DNA of 64,000 bases from an uncultured Roseovarius sp. (GCA_947497295.1 CANMFU010000008.1:62001-126000), one strand, 5' to 3'; shown: positions 8,958-20,596, numbered from the stretch's first letter. The notes: generated from the letters alone by a model not told the origin. Program-made: numbers and translations.

Positions 8958-10991
8958 ATGCGCGCGCATCGCTGGATCTTCGCGCTCGCCCTGTCGCTGA
9001 CCTTGGCGGCAGGTGCGCGCGATGGGTTTGACGCTTGGGTGGATCGCACGCCCATGCCCCCGCTGCTGAGCGCGACGGGGGCCGAGGTTCTGGACCGACA
9101 TGGCGATACCTTGCGCGTCTACACCGTGGCCGATGGCCGCTGGCGGCTGGTGCCGGGGGCGGTCGATCCGGGATTTCTGGACATGCTGGTCGCCTATGAG
9201 GATCGCCGGTTCTATGGTCATTCCGGCGTAGACCTGCGGGCTATGGCGCGGGCTGTAATGCAGGCCATCGGACATGGCGGCATCGTCTCGGGTGGCTCGA
9301 CCCTGACGATGCAGGTTGCGCGCCTGATGGAAGATGGCAGCACCGGCCAATGGGCGGGCAAGCTGCGCCAGATCCGGTTGGCGCTGGCGCTGGAGCGGCG
9401 GCTGACCAAGCGGCAGATCCTTGAGCTCTACCTCACCCGCGCGCCCTATGGCGGCAATATCGAGGGCATCCGCGCCGCCACCCTCGCGTGGTTCGGCAAG
9501 GAGCCTGCCCGCCTGACCCCCGCGCAATCGGCTCTGCTCGTGGCCCTGCCCCAATCGCCCGAAAATCGCCGCCCGGACCGGCACCGGGGTGCGGCAGGCA
9601 CCGCGCGCGACCGCGTGCTGCGCCGCATGGTGCGGCAGGGCGTGCTGGATGATGACACGGCGCAGGCGGCGAAACTGGACCCGGTCCCGCATACGCGCCG
9701 CCCATTCCCGGCGCTCGCACCGCATCTGGCCGACCGCGTCATCGCCGAAGATCCCGCCGCGTTGCGCCACGAGCTGACCATCGACGCCGCGCTCCAATCC
9801 AGGCTGGAGGCGCTGGCCACCCGCGCCGTTCGAACCCTGCCCGGCGCGGTGTCGGTCGCCATCGTGCTGGCCGATCACCGCAGCGGCGATATCCTCGCCT
9901 CGGTCGGATCGGCGGGGTTTCAGCAGGACGCGCGGCAGGGATTTGTCGACATGACGGACGCGCTGCGCTCGCCGGGCTCGACGCTCAAGCCGCTGATCTA
10001 CGGCATGGCGTTTGATCGCGGGCTGGCGCATCCGCAAACATTGATCAACGACGCGCCGGCCCGGTTCGGCGCCTATGCCCCGCAGAATTTCGATGGCCAT
10101 TTTCGCGGCGAAGTCACGGTGACCGATGCGCTGCGCCAGTCACTCAACATCCCGGTCGTGCGTCTGATGGATGAGATCGGCCCGGCCCATCTGATGGATG
10201 CGATGCGCCGCGCCGGCTTGCGGCCCGATCTGCCCGGCGATCACGCCGGCCTTGCCGTGGCGCTGGGCGGCGTCGGCGTGACGCTGACGGATATGGTACA
10301 GTTCTATGCCGCCCTTGCGCGCGGCGGTGACGCGATCCCGCTGCGCTGGCGGCTGGGCGAGCCTCCGGCATCCGCTCGCATCCTCAGCCCCGCTGCCGCA
10401 TGGCAGGTGGGCGATATTCTGGCCGGTTTGGCCCCGCCTCCCGGCGCTCCGCGCCGTGCGCTGGCTTACAAGACCGGCACATCCTACGGCCACCGCGACG
10501 CGTGGGCGCTGGGCTGGGACGGATCGCACGTGGCGGGTGTCTGGATCGGGCGGCCAGATGGCACGCCGGTGCCGGGCGCGTTCGGCGGCGATCTGGCCGC
10601 GCCGATCCTGTTCGAGGCGTTCCAGCGGCTGAAATCGCGCCCCGATCCGATGCCCCCGCCGCCGCCCGACACCCTGATCGTCTCGACCGCCGAGTTGCCG
10701 CAGCCCCTGCAACGTTTCACCGGACGAAATACCGTCTTTGTCCCCGATACCGGCGCGCCAGAGGTGATTTTTCCGCCCGACGGCGCACGTATGGCCGCCG
10801 CAGACCCCGGCCTGACGGTCAAGGTGCGTGGCGGCAAGCCACCCTACACGTTCATGGCGAATGGCGAGCCGTTGATAACCGGCGTGCAGGCGCATCAGGT
10901 CAATTTAGCCAAAATTGGAATCGGATTCAGCCAAATCGCTGTGATCGACGCGCTGGGGCGCAGCGCCCGCGTGACTGTCCGTCTGGATTAG
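8958..10991 (+). CDS. pbpC: Penicillin-binding protein 1C
   Basis: The 677-residue bifunctional peptidoglycan synthase has an N-terminal hydrophobic anchor. A GT51 glycosyltransferase domain follows with YEDRRFYGHSGVD and GGSTLTMQ (about residues 70-220). The transpeptidase domain carries the active-site STLK at residues 341-344, an SLN motif in QSLNIPVV, and KTGTS at 505-509. A C-terminal BiPBP_C beta domain begins near PEVIFPPDG. The gene starts 3 bp after the alpha-2-macroglobulin stop, so the two are certainly co-transcribed and probably translationally coupled. Its TAG stop interlocks with the TAA stop of convergent rpe. Confidence 0.95.
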   Translation: MRAHRWIFALALSLTLAAGARDGFDAWVDRTPMPPLLSATGAEVLDRHGDTLRVYTVADGRWRLVPGAVDPGFLDMLVAYEDRRFYGHSGVDLRAMARAVMQAIGHGGIVSGGSTLTMQVARLMEDGSTGQWAGKLRQIRLALALERRLTKRQILELYLTRAPYGGNIEGIRAATLAWFGKEPARLTPAQSALLVALPQSPENRRPDRHRGAAGTARDRVLRRMVRQGVLDDDTAQAAKLDPVPHTRRPFPALAPHLADRVIAEDPAALRHELTIDAALQSRLEALATRAVRTLPGAVSVAIVLADHRSGDILASVGSAGFQQDARQGFVDMTDALRSPGSTLKPLIYGMAFDRGLAHPQTLINDAPARFGAYAPQNFDGHFRGEVTVTDALRQSLNIPVVRLMDEIGPAHLMDAMRRAGLRPDLPGDHAGLAVALGGVGVTLTDMVQFYAALARGGDAIPLRWRLGEPPASARILSPAAAWQVGDILAGLAPPPGAPRRALAYKTGTSYGHRDAWALGWDGSHVAGVWIGRPDGTPVPGAFGGDLAAPILFEAFQRLKSRPDPMPPPPPDTLIVSTAELPQPLQRFTGRNTVFVPDTGAPEVIFPPDGARMAAADPGLTVKVRGGKPPYTFMANGEPLITGVQAHQVNLAKIGIGFSQIAVIDALGRSARVTVRLD

Positions 10992-11677
10992 AGCGCGCCT
11001 TCGGCCGCCGCGCGGATGGCGCGGATATTCTCGCCATAAACCGTCGGGTTGCTGACGCCGCCACCCTTGAACACGCCGGAACCGGCCACGAACACATCGG
11101 CACCCGCCGCCGCCATCAGCGGCGCGGTTTCGGGCGTCATACCGCCGTCAATTTCGATATGGATGGGCCGGTCGCCAATCATGGCGCGAAGGCTGCGCAC
11201 CTTTTCGATTTGGCTGTGAATGAACTTCTGCCCGCCAAAACCGGGGTTCACGGTCATCACGCAGACCAGATCGATCATGTCGAGCAGATGCGTCACCGCA
11301 TCCAGCCCAGTGCCGGGGTTCAGCGCAAGACCAGCCTTGCATCCTGCGCCGCGAATGGCCTGCAACGTGCGGTGAATGTGCGGTCCGGCCTCCAGATGCG
11401 CGGTCAGGATATCTGCGCCCGCATCGGCATAGGCGTCGATATAGGCATCCACCGGCGAGATCATCAGATGCACGTCCATCACCGTCTGAATATGCGGGCG
11501 GATCGCCTTGAGCAGGGGCGGGCCGAAGGTGAGGTTCGGCACGAAATGCCCATCCATCACATCGACATGCACCCAGTCACATCCCTCCGCCTCGATCGCC
11601 TGTATCTCGCGTCCGAAATCGGCGAAATCAGCGGATAGGATCGACGGGGCGATCTTGATCTTGCGGTCAAATGTCAT
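10988..11677 (-). CDS. rpe: Ribulose-phosphate 3-epimerase
   Basis: The 229-residue TIM-barrel enzyme interconverts ribulose 5-phosphate and xylulose 5-phosphate in the pentose phosphate and Calvin pathways. It shows the family motifs KIAPSILSADFADFG at the N terminus, VHVDVMDGHFVPNLTFGP, MTVNPGFGGQKFI and IDGGM, which carry the metal-binding and catalytic residues. I took the ATG at 11677 because the conserved N terminus starts there; longer in-frame starts add a non-conserved arginine-rich leader. It is convergent with pbpC and overlaps it by 4 bases. Confidence 0.95.
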   Translation of the reverse strand: MTFDRKIKIAPSILSADFADFGREIQAIEAEGCDWVHVDVMDGHFVPNLTFGPPLLKAIRPHIQTVMDVHLMISPVDAYIDAYADAGADILTAHLEAGPHIHRTLQAIRGAGCKAGLALNPGTGLDAVTHLLDMIDLVCVMTVNPGFGGQKFIHSQIEKVRSLRAMIGDRPIHIEIDGGMTPETAPLMAAAGADVFVAGSGVFKGGGVSNPTVYGENIRAIRAAAEGAL

Positions 11678-11805
11678 GGGCTGGCTCCGGGGTTGCTCCT
11701 GTGGGGTAAATGGGGCCTGCCGGGGGGCAAGGTCAAGGGCGCGCGATTGCGAGGCGCGCCGCTTTGTGCGACCAATCGGCACAGATATTGCCAGAAAGGC
11801 CCGCC

Positions 11806-12240
11806 ATGACTGACCGCCCACCACGCCCCGCCGAGCTGGAAGCGCCCTACAAGTTGCAGGAGGTTCTGGGATATTCCCTGACCGAATGGGCGCCCGATAT
11901 CGCCGTGGTCGAGGCGGATTTCGATGACATCCTGAAAAACCGGCAGGGGCTGCTGCATGGCGGTATTCATGCGCTGCTGCTGGACACGGCCATGGGCTAT
12001 GCCGGATGCTATACCGGGGTGCCGGGGCAGCAGCAGAACGCGCTGACCCTGTCGATGACGGTCAATTTCGTCGGCCAGTTGCAGGGCAGCCGCCTGATCG
12101 CCACCGGGTGGCGCATTGGCGGCGGGCGCAAGACCTATTTTGCCGAAGCCAAGGTGACGGACGAAACCGGCGCAACCCTCGCCACTGCTACCGGCGTCTT
12201 TCGCTACCGCAGCGGGCCTTTGACGGACGGCGCCTCTTGA
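11806..12240 (+). CDS. PaaI-family hotdog-fold thioesterase
   Basis: The 144-residue protein has the hotdog acyl-CoA thioesterase core with the PaaI/4HBT signature LLHGGIHALLLDTAMGYA (the HGG motif) and ends with a conserved beta-sheet region through TATGVFRYR. Substrates of such single-domain thioesterases are acyl- or aryl-CoAs; which one here cannot be told. The ATG at 11806 gives a family-length protein; the longer frame is low-quality leader. Its TGA stop is contained in the -35 element of the copA promoter, so the copper operon begins directly at its end. Confidence 0.82.
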   Translation: MTDRPPRPAELEAPYKLQEVLGYSLTEWAPDIAVVEADFDDILKNRQGLLHGGIHALLLDTAMGYAGCYTGVPGQQQNALTLSMTVNFVGQLQGSRLIATGWRIGGGRKTYFAEAKVTDETGATLATATGVFRYRSGPLTDGAS

Positions 12241-12267
12241 CCTTCCAGTGACTGGAAGCCCTATATG
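12237..12267 (+). promoter_or_regulatory. CueR-type copper-responsive promoter of copA-cueR
   Basis: The -35 box TTGACC (12237-12242) and -10 box TATATG (12262-12267) are separated by 19 bp, the over-long spacer diagnostic of MerR-family activation. The spacer is filled by the palindrome CTTCCAGTGACTGGAAG (12242-12258), a near-perfect match to known CueR/HmrR copper operators. cueR is the second gene of the operon it drives. The -35 hexamer overlaps the thioesterase stop codon (TGA 12238-12240). Confidence 0.93.
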
Positions 12268-12296
12268 CTGATTGACGCATGATAAGGGGCCGGGCC

Positions 12297-14725
<2,429 letters not shown>

Positions 14726-14729
<4 letters not shown>

Positions 14730-15109
14730 TCATCAAGGACGTCTCACGCGCCACCGGCCTGCCCGCCAAGACGATCCGCTATTACGAGGATATCGGCCTG
14801 ATCTGCCCCACGCGCGCCGCCAACGGATACCGCCACTTCAGCGAAGAAGAGGTGCACAAACTGACCTTTCTGGGCCGCGCCCGTGCGCTTGGGTTTTCCA
14901 TCGCCGAATGTCGCGACCTGCTGGATCTGTACAATGACAAATCCCGCGCCAGCGCCGATGTGCGCGCCATCGCGGCGCAACATCTGACCGATATCCAGCA
15001 AAAAATAGATGCGCTGGCGCAGATGCGCGACACGCTGGCCCATCTGGTCGATGCCTGCGCGGGCGATGACCGGCCCGATTGCCCGATCCTGCGCGACCTG
15101 TCGGAATAA
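14726..15109 (+). CDS. cueR: Cu(I)-responsive MerR-family regulator CueR/HmrR
   Basis: The 127-residue regulator has an N-terminal MerR winged helix (LPAKTIRYYEDIGLICP, then NGYRHFSEEEV), a dimerisation helix, and a C-terminal metal loop with two cysteines at residues 111 and 119 spaced C-x7-C, the copper-binding arrangement of CueR. Translation is coupled to copA through an ATGA overlap. It would bind the palindrome upstream of copA and activate its own operon when Cu(I) is present. Confidence 0.94.
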
Positions 15110-15116
15110 CACCCAA

Positions 15117-15136
15117 GACTTGACAGCGGGCAAGTC
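15117..15136. repeat. Inverted repeat in the cueR-trkH gap
   Basis: GACTTG and CAAGTC are perfect 6-bp arms around an 8-base centre, located 8 bp after the cueR stop and 20 bp before trkH. A TTGACA hexamer (15120-15125) lies inside it. It could be an operator on a trkH promoter or a weak hairpin at the end of the copper operon; there is no T tract. Confidence 0.4.
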
Positions 15137-15156
15137 CCGGTTCAACGCTCTGCGCC

Positions 15157-16605
15157 ATGTTGGATCTGCGCCCGGTAGGATATGTCATCGGCCTTACGAC
15201 CATGGCGCTGGGTCTCGCCATGCTGTTGCCGCTGCTCGTGGATATCGCGCAGGCGCGTGGCAACTGGCATGTTTTTGCGCAAACATCGATCCTGACCATC
15301 CTGATCGGCGGCCTTGTCGCCGGTGCCTGCCGCAACGGCGTGGGCGAGGGTCTGACGATCCGGCAGACATTCCTGCTGACCACCGGTGTCTGGGTGGTCT
15401 TGCCGCTGTTCGGCGCGCTGCCCTTCATGCTGGGCGCGACCACGCTGGACTTTACCGATGCGTTTTTCGAGGCGATGTCGGCCCTGACCACCACCGGATC
15501 AACCGTGATCACCGGGCTGGATGACCTGCCCAAGGGGATATTGCTGTGGCGCGGCATCATGCAGTGGCTGGGCGGGGTGGGTATCATTGTCGTCGCCATG
15601 GTGTTTCTGCCCGAACTGCGGGTCGGCGGCATGCAGATTTTCCGCGCCGAGGCGTTTGATACCATGGGCAAGATCCTGCCCCGCGCCGGTGAAATCGCCA
15701 GCCGCATTTCCGTGATCTACGTCGCCCTGACGCTGGCCTGTTCGCTATGCTACGTGGCGACTGGAATGACGGCGTTTGACGCCACGGTTCACGCCATGAC
15801 CACGGTCGCAACCGGCGGCATGTCCAATTTCGACGCGTCCTTCGGCGCCCTGCACCCATCGGCGGAATATGTCGCCGTCGTCTTCATGTTGCTGTCTGCC
15901 CTGCCCTTCGTGAGGTTTGTGCAACTAATGGCCGGCACGGCCCGCCCCTTGTTGCTGGACCCCCAGGTACATGGATTCTTCAAGACGGTGGCCTGCATTG
16001 TAGCCGCACTGACCATCTGGCAATTCGTTCAGCGCGAGCATTTGACCGAAGAGACATTTCGCGAAGTGCTGTTCAACGTTGTGTCGATCATCACCGGCAC
16101 CGGATATGCCAGCGAAGATTACATGCTATGGGGGCCCTTCGCGGTATCAATCTTCTTTTTCACCGGGCTGATCGGCGGCTGCGCCGGATCAACCGCCTGC
16201 TCGGTCAAGATTTTTCGCTATCAGCTGCTGTTCGCGTCGATCCGCGTACAACTGGCGCGTATCCGCACACCGCATGGCGTGTTCACGCCGCGCTATGGCG
16301 GGCGCAATGTGGATGCCGGTGTGTTGAATTCGGTCATGTCGTTCTTTGTCTTTTTCACCGTTACGCTGGGCATCATTTCAGTGCTGCTGGGGCTGACCGG
16401 CCTTGATTTCACCACCGCGGTTTCGGGCGCCGCCACCGCGATGGGCAATATCGGCCCCGGTCTGGGTGACACGATTGGACCCGCTGGCAACTTTGCCACC
16501 TTGGGCGACACCTCAAAGTGGATCCTTTCCGTTGCCATGCTGATCGGCCGCTTGGAGGTGCTAGTGGTCTATGCCATATTCACCGTATCATTCTGGAGGA
16601 ACTGA
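15157..16605 (+). CDS. trkH: TrkH-type potassium transporter membrane subunit
   Basis: The 482-residue polytopic membrane protein has the four-fold M1-P-M2 architecture of Trk/Ktr K+ channels. The four pore-loop filters can be read as ALTTTGSTV, TTVATGGMS, ITGTGYAS and AMGNIGPGLG. It forms the K+ pathway, normally gated by a cytoplasmic TrkA nucleotide-binding ring, and no trkA gene is in this window. The stop codon overlaps the start of the next gene (TGATG). No obvious ribosome binding site precedes the ATG, so a later start is possible. Confidence 0.93.
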   Translation: MLDLRPVGYVIGLTTMALGLAMLLPLLVDIAQARGNWHVFAQTSILTILIGGLVAGACRNGVGEGLTIRQTFLLTTGVWVVLPLFGALPFMLGATTLDFTDAFFEAMSALTTTGSTVITGLDDLPKGILLWRGIMQWLGGVGIIVVAMVFLPELRVGGMQIFRAEAFDTMGKILPRAGEIASRISVIYVALTLACSLCYVATGMTAFDATVHAMTTVATGGMSNFDASFGALHPSAEYVAVVFMLLSALPFVRFVQLMAGTARPLLLDPQVHGFFKTVACIVAALTIWQFVQREHLTEETFREVLFNVVSIITGTGYASEDYMLWGPFAVSIFFFTGLIGGCAGSTACSVKIFRYQLLFASIRVQLARIRTPHGVFTPRYGGRNVDAGVLNSVMSFFVFFTVTLGIISVLLGLTGLDFTTAVSGAATAMGNIGPGLGDTIGPAGNFATLGDTSKWILSVAMLIGRLEVLVVYAIFTVSFWRN

Positions 16606-18197
16606 TGTCTGACACATCCCGCACCCGCCCGCTGGGCGCCCAAATCTCGCACATGCTGAAATCGCGCGGGGTCGATACGATCTTTGGCATTCCCGGCGTG
16701 CATAATCAGGAAATGTATCGCGGCATCGAAGAGGCCGGTATCCGCCATTTTCTGGCCCGCCACGAACAGGGCGCCGGTTTCATGGCCGACGGCTATGCCC
16801 GCGCCAGCGGCAAGCCCGGGGTGGCGTATGTCATTACCGGGCCGGGTCTGTGCAATACGATGACGCCCATGGGTCAGGCCTATTCCGACAGCGTGCCGGT
16901 GCTGGTGCTGTCCTCCTGCCTTGACGACACCTCAGCAACGCGCGGCCAGCTGCACCAGATGCTGGATCAACAGGCGGCAGGCGCCACCGTATCCGACTGG
17001 TCCTACACCGCAAACACGGCCAGCGCCGCCTATACGCTGATCGACCGCGCCCTGACGGAATTCCAGACCAAGCGCCCGCGCACCAAGCATATCCAAGTGC
17101 CCATCGCCGCGCTGGAAGGCAACGCCGAAGCCGCCCCCGACACGCCCCCGGCGGTCAAGCCCGTGCGCCACGTCCTGCCCGAGGGGATCGCCGGGCAGAT
17201 CATGGCGGCCAACCGGCCGCTGTTCATCCTTGGCGGCGGCGCAGTCGGCGCATCCGATCAGGCGCGCCGTGCGCTGGTGACGCTGAAGGCCGCCAGCTTT
17301 CCCACCGATGCCGGGCGCGGTATTATTGCGATGGCAGGTGACCCGCTGCATTTCGGCGGCTATCTGGGTCGGCCTGAGTCAGAGAGCGTCGCCGCAGGCG
17401 CCGATCTGGTGATCGTGGTGGGCAGCGAGCTGTCCGAGACGGACCTGTGGCGCGACACGCTTGGCAATACCTGCCAGATGATCCGCGTCGATATCGACCC
17501 CGAAGTGCTGGGACAGGAACCGGGCAGCATCGCAGTGCCGATGGACGCAAACGATTTCTTCACCGGCCTGAACGCCGCCATCGACGGTCATAGCGCCAGC
17601 ACCTCCTGGACCGCCGACGAGATCACCAGCGCGCGCAAACGCTGGCGCGCGGAATCGGATTCCGAACGCCCCGGCATCGCACGCATCTGCGACGCCCTGC
17701 GCGAAGTCATGCCCGAAGACACCATGTATTATTCGGACATGACCCAGTTCGCCTATGCCGGCAAGGAGTTCTGGGATATGGACCGCCCCGGCCACTGGCA
17801 CCACCCCTACGGCTTTGGCACGCTGGGCTATGCCCTGCCCGCCGGCATCGGCGGCGCCGCCGCGCGCCCTGGCCTGCCGACAGTGGTGATCGCGGGTGAT
17901 TACGGCTTCCAATACACCGTGCAGGAACTGGGAACAGCGGTCGAGTTGGGTCAGCCGCTGCCGATCCTGCTCTGGGACAATGGCAAGCTCAAAGAGATCG
18001 AGGACAGCATGGTCGGCGCCCAGATCGCGCCGAATTCGGTCATCGCGCATAACCCCGATTTCTGCGCGCTGGCCGAAGCCTATGGCGCGAAATCAGCGGC
18101 GCCCAAATCTCTGGGCGAATTGCAAAAAGCCGTGCTCGAGGCATTCAAGACAGATGGCCCGACGCTGATCTACATGACCGGCAACATGGCCGATTAA
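16605..18197 (+). CDS. ThDP-dependent 2-oxoacid decarboxylase, probable 5-guanidino-2-oxopentanoate decarboxylase
   Basis: The 530-residue protein is an acetolactate-synthase-like thiamine diphosphate enzyme with PYR, central and PP domains. The catalytic glutamate lies in ARHEQGAGFMADGYARAS, and the PP-domain metal motif reads AGDYGF, ending in LLWDNG about 27 residues later. The N terminus TIFGIPGVHNQEMYRGIEE resembles AruI-type decarboxylases that act on 5-guanidino-2-oxopentanoate in the arginine transaminase pathway. The substrate is therefore inferred, and another branched 2-oxoacid is possible. The ATG overlaps the trkH stop and follows a GGAGG ribosome binding site inside trkH. Confidence 0.78.
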   Translation: MSDTSRTRPLGAQISHMLKSRGVDTIFGIPGVHNQEMYRGIEEAGIRHFLARHEQGAGFMADGYARASGKPGVAYVITGPGLCNTMTPMGQAYSDSVPVLVLSSCLDDTSATRGQLHQMLDQQAAGATVSDWSYTANTASAAYTLIDRALTEFQTKRPRTKHIQVPIAALEGNAEAAPDTPPAVKPVRHVLPEGIAGQIMAANRPLFILGGGAVGASDQARRALVTLKAASFPTDAGRGIIAMAGDPLHFGGYLGRPESESVAAGADLVIVVGSELSETDLWRDTLGNTCQMIRVDIDPEVLGQEPGSIAVPMDANDFFTGLNAAIDGHSASTSWTADEITSARKRWRAESDSERPGIARICDALREVMPEDTMYYSDMTQFAYAGKEFWDMDRPGHWHHPYGFGTLGYALPAGIGGAAARPGLPTVVIAGDYGFQYTVQELGTAVELGQPLPILLWDNGKLKEIEDSMVGAQIAPNSVIAHNPDFCALAEAYGAKSAAPKSLGELQKAVLEAFKTDGPTLIYMTGNMAD

Positions 18198-18203
18198 GAC
18201 AAC

Positions 18204-18235
18204 AGCCGGGAAAGCGCAGGTTTTCCCGGCTACCC
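18204..18235. terminator. Bidirectional hairpin terminator between convergent genes
   Basis: AGCCGGGAAA (18204-18213) pairs perfectly with TTTCCCGGCT (18222-18231) around an 8-base loop, followed on the plus strand by ACCCTATTTT. It lies between two convergent genes and includes the aroC stop codon. The T tract is modest. Confidence 0.65.
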
Positions 18236-19336
18236 TATTTTCCCCACCGGGCCGATGGCGCCGGTCTGGCCGCGATGCAGCAGCAGATGATCCAGCAAAA
18301 CGCAGGCCATCATCGCCTCGCCCACCGGCACCGCGCGGATACCGACGCAAGGATCGTGACGGCCCTTCGTCACCACCTCGGTCGCGGTTCCGTCCATACG
18401 GATCGACGCGCGCGGGCTGAGTATGGACGATGTCGGCTTGACCGCGAAGCGCACCACAATTTCCTGGCCAGTAGAAATGCCGCCCAGAATACCGCCCGCA
18501 TGGTTGCTGCTGTATTCTGGGCCATCTGCGCCCATGTGGATCTCATCGGCGTTGTCGGTGCCCATCAATTCAGCCGCCGCCATGCCTTCGCCAATCTCGA
18601 CGCCTTTAACCGCGTTGATCGACATCATCGCAGCCGCCAGATCCGTATCCAGCTTGCCATAGATGGGCGCGCCCAGTCCGGCAGGAACGCCGCGCGCCAC
18701 CACCTCGACGATCGCCCCGACCGAGTTATGATCCTTGCGCAGCTTTTGCAGATACGCCTCCCATTCGGGCGCGGCCTTGGCGTCCGGCAGCCAGAAATCG
18801 TTGCCCTCAATCGCGTCCCAGTCAAACGCCGCGCGGTCAAGCGCCATGGCGCCCATCCGGGTCATGTACCCCTTGATCTGCACCCCCGGCACCAGCTGAT
18901 CCAGCGCCGCTCGGGCGATCCCGCCCGCTGCAACCCGCGCGGCTGTTTCACGCGCCGAGCTGCGCCCGCCGCCGCGATAATCGCGTAGCCCGTATTTCTG
19001 GTGATAGGTGATATCGGCATGGCCTGGCCGGAAGGTATTGGCGATATCGCCATAATCGCGGCTGCGTTGATCGGTATTCTCAATCATCAACTGGATCGAC
19101 GTGCCAGTTGTGCGCCCCTCGAACACGCCCGACAGGATCTGCACCGCGTCAGGTTCGTTCCGCTGGGTCATGTTCTTGTTCTGCCCGGGGCGCCGCTTGT
19201 CCAGCCAATGCTGAAGCATCGCCTCATCCACTGCCACGCCCGGCGGACAGCCATCGACCGTCGCGCCAAGGGCCGGGCCGTGGCTTTCGCCCCAAGTCGT
19301 AACACGGAACAGATGACCGAAGGTATTGAGGCTCAT
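18230..19336 (-). CDS. aroC: Chorismate synthase
   Basis: The 368-residue, FMN-dependent enzyme makes chorismate from 5-enolpyruvylshikimate 3-phosphate, the last step of the shikimate pathway. All signatures are present: the N terminus [17 protein letters not shown], the segment [20 protein letters not shown], and [12 protein letters not shown]. The ATG follows AAAGGAG. It stands alone, convergent with the decarboxylase gene and downstream of ald on the same strand. Confidence 0.97.
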   Translation of the reverse strand: MSLNTFGHLFRVTTWGESHGPALGATVDGCPPGVAVDEAMLQHWLDKRRPGQNKNMTQRNEPDAVQILSGVFEGRTTGTSIQLMIENTDQRSRDYGDIANTFRPGHADITYHQKYGLRDYRGGGRSSARETAARVAAGGIARAALDQLVPGVQIKGYMTRMGAMALDRAAFDWDAIEGNDFWLPDAKAAPEWEAYLQKLRKDHNSVGAIVEVVARGVPAGLGAPIYGKLDTDLAAAMMSINAVKGVEIGEGMAAAELMGTDNADEIHMGADGPEYSSNHAGGILGGISTGQEIVVRFAVKPTSSILSPRASIRMDGTATEVVTKGRHDPCVGIRAVPVGEAMMACVLLDHLLLHRGQTGAIGPVGKIG

Positions 19337-19416
19337 GGCGCAGCTCCTTTGGCGCCCGGTCTAGCGGTAGCGTGGGCGTGCCTCAAGCTGTTTTGGCCCG
19401 ACGCACGCCCAGCCGA

Positions 19417-20529
19417 TCACAGCAGGCTTTCAGCCTTGACCGATTCGATATTCAGCGCCTCCCCGACTGCCGCGTATGTCAGCTTGCCACCGGACACATT
19501 AACGCCATTGAGCAGGTCCGGATCATCAGCACAGGCTTGCTTCCAGCCCTTGTCGGCAATGGCCAGCATGAAGGGCATCGTCGCATTGCCCAGGCCGATA
19601 GTTGATGTGCGAGCGACCGCGCCTGGCATATTCGCCACGCAGTAATGCACGATCCCGTCCACCTCATAGATCGGGTCTTGGTGCGTCGTCGCCTTGGACG
19701 TCTCAAAACAGCCGCCCTGATCAATCGCCACATCCACCAGAACCGAGCCGGGCTGCATCAGCGACAGCTGATCGCGGCTGACCAGCTTGGGCGTGGCCGC
19801 ACCGGCCAGCAGCACGGCGCCGACAACCAGATCGGCGCGCGGCAGCAATGCCTCAATCGCGCGCGTGTCGGAAAATTGCGTCACCAGCCGGCCAATGAAC
19901 ATGTCGTCCAGATAAGACAGGCGCGGAACGGACCGGTCCAGAACGGTCACATTCGCGCCCATCCCGACGGCGACACGCGCTGCCGCAGCGCCGACAACGC
20001 CGCCACCCAGAATAACCACGTTACCCGGACGCACGCCCGGAATTCCGCCCAGCAGCACGCCGCTGCCGCCATTGGCCTTTTGCAAGGCCCAGGACCCGGT
20101 CTGCGGCGCAAGGCGCCCGGCCACCTCGGACATTGGCGCCAACAGCGGCAGGCCGCCCTTGCCATCTGTCACCGTCTCATACGCGATGGCGGTGCAGCCC
20201 GACTCCAGCAGGCCGTGCGTCTGGTCCGGGTCGGGTGCCAGATGCAGGTAAGCGAACATAATCTGGCCATCGCGCAGCATCTTGCGCTCGTCCGCCTGAG
20301 GCTCTTTCACCTTCACCACCATGTCGGCACTGTCATAGATGTCGCGCGCGTCCGGGACGATCTGCGCGCCGGCGGCGATATAAGCCTCGTCGGTGAATCC
20401 TGCACCCAGCCCGGCGCCGGACTGGATCATCACGTCATGGCCGTGGGCGACAGCCTCCATCGCGGCGTTTGGCGTTACACCAACGCGAAACTCCTGCGCC
20501 TTGATTTCGGTGGGACATCCGATTTTCAT
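19417..20529 (-). CDS. ald: Alanine dehydrogenase
   Basis: The 370-residue NAD-dependent enzyme interconverts L-alanine and pyruvate plus ammonium. It begins with MKIGCPTEIKAQEFRVG and has the substrate-binding HLAPD segment and the Rossmann motif VILGGGVVGAAAARVA. The C terminus ends with the Ald-type GKLTYAAVGEAL segment. AGGAGA precedes the ATG. A divergently transcribed Lrp-type regulator 133 bp away is the expected AldR-like partner that activates ald in response to alanine. Confidence 0.96.
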   Translation of the reverse strand: MKIGCPTEIKAQEFRVGVTPNAAMEAVAHGHDVMIQSGAGLGAGFTDEAYIAAGAQIVPDARDIYDSADMVVKVKEPQADERKMLRDGQIMFAYLHLAPDPDQTHGLLESGCTAIAYETVTDGKGGLPLLAPMSEVAGRLAPQTGSWALQKANGGSGVLLGGIPGVRPGNVVILGGGVVGAAAARVAVGMGANVTVLDRSVPRLSYLDDMFIGRLVTQFSDTRAIEALLPRADLVVGAVLLAGAATPKLVSRDQLSLMQPGSVLVDVAIDQGGCFETSKATTHQDPIYEVDGIVHYCVANMPGAVARTSTIGLGNATMPFMLAIADKGWKQACADDPDLLNGVNVSGGKLTYAAVGEALNIESVKAESLL

Positions 20530-20579
20530 AAGAGTATCTCCTGCTATATGATTCGAGTATGGCTGACGTTTTGCCTAAT

Positions 20580-20596
20580 AGGAAACAAATTTTCCT
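20580..20596. promoter_or_regulatory. Candidate Lrp-type operator between ald and its regulator
   Basis: AGGAAA and TTTCCT flank a 5-base AT centre (CAAAT), giving a 17-bp palindrome with the size and AT-rich middle of Lrp/AsnC sites. It lies 51 bp upstream of ald and 67 bp upstream of the regulator. A second palindrome, AAACGCGTTT, is at 20601-20610. Binding is inferred from position and symmetry only. Confidence 0.5.

Noticed and set aside
7908-10100. 730-codon open frame on the minus strand across the alpha-2-macroglobulin/pbpC junction
   Set aside because: It is antisense to two well-supported genes; the composition is that of a high-GC shadow frame.
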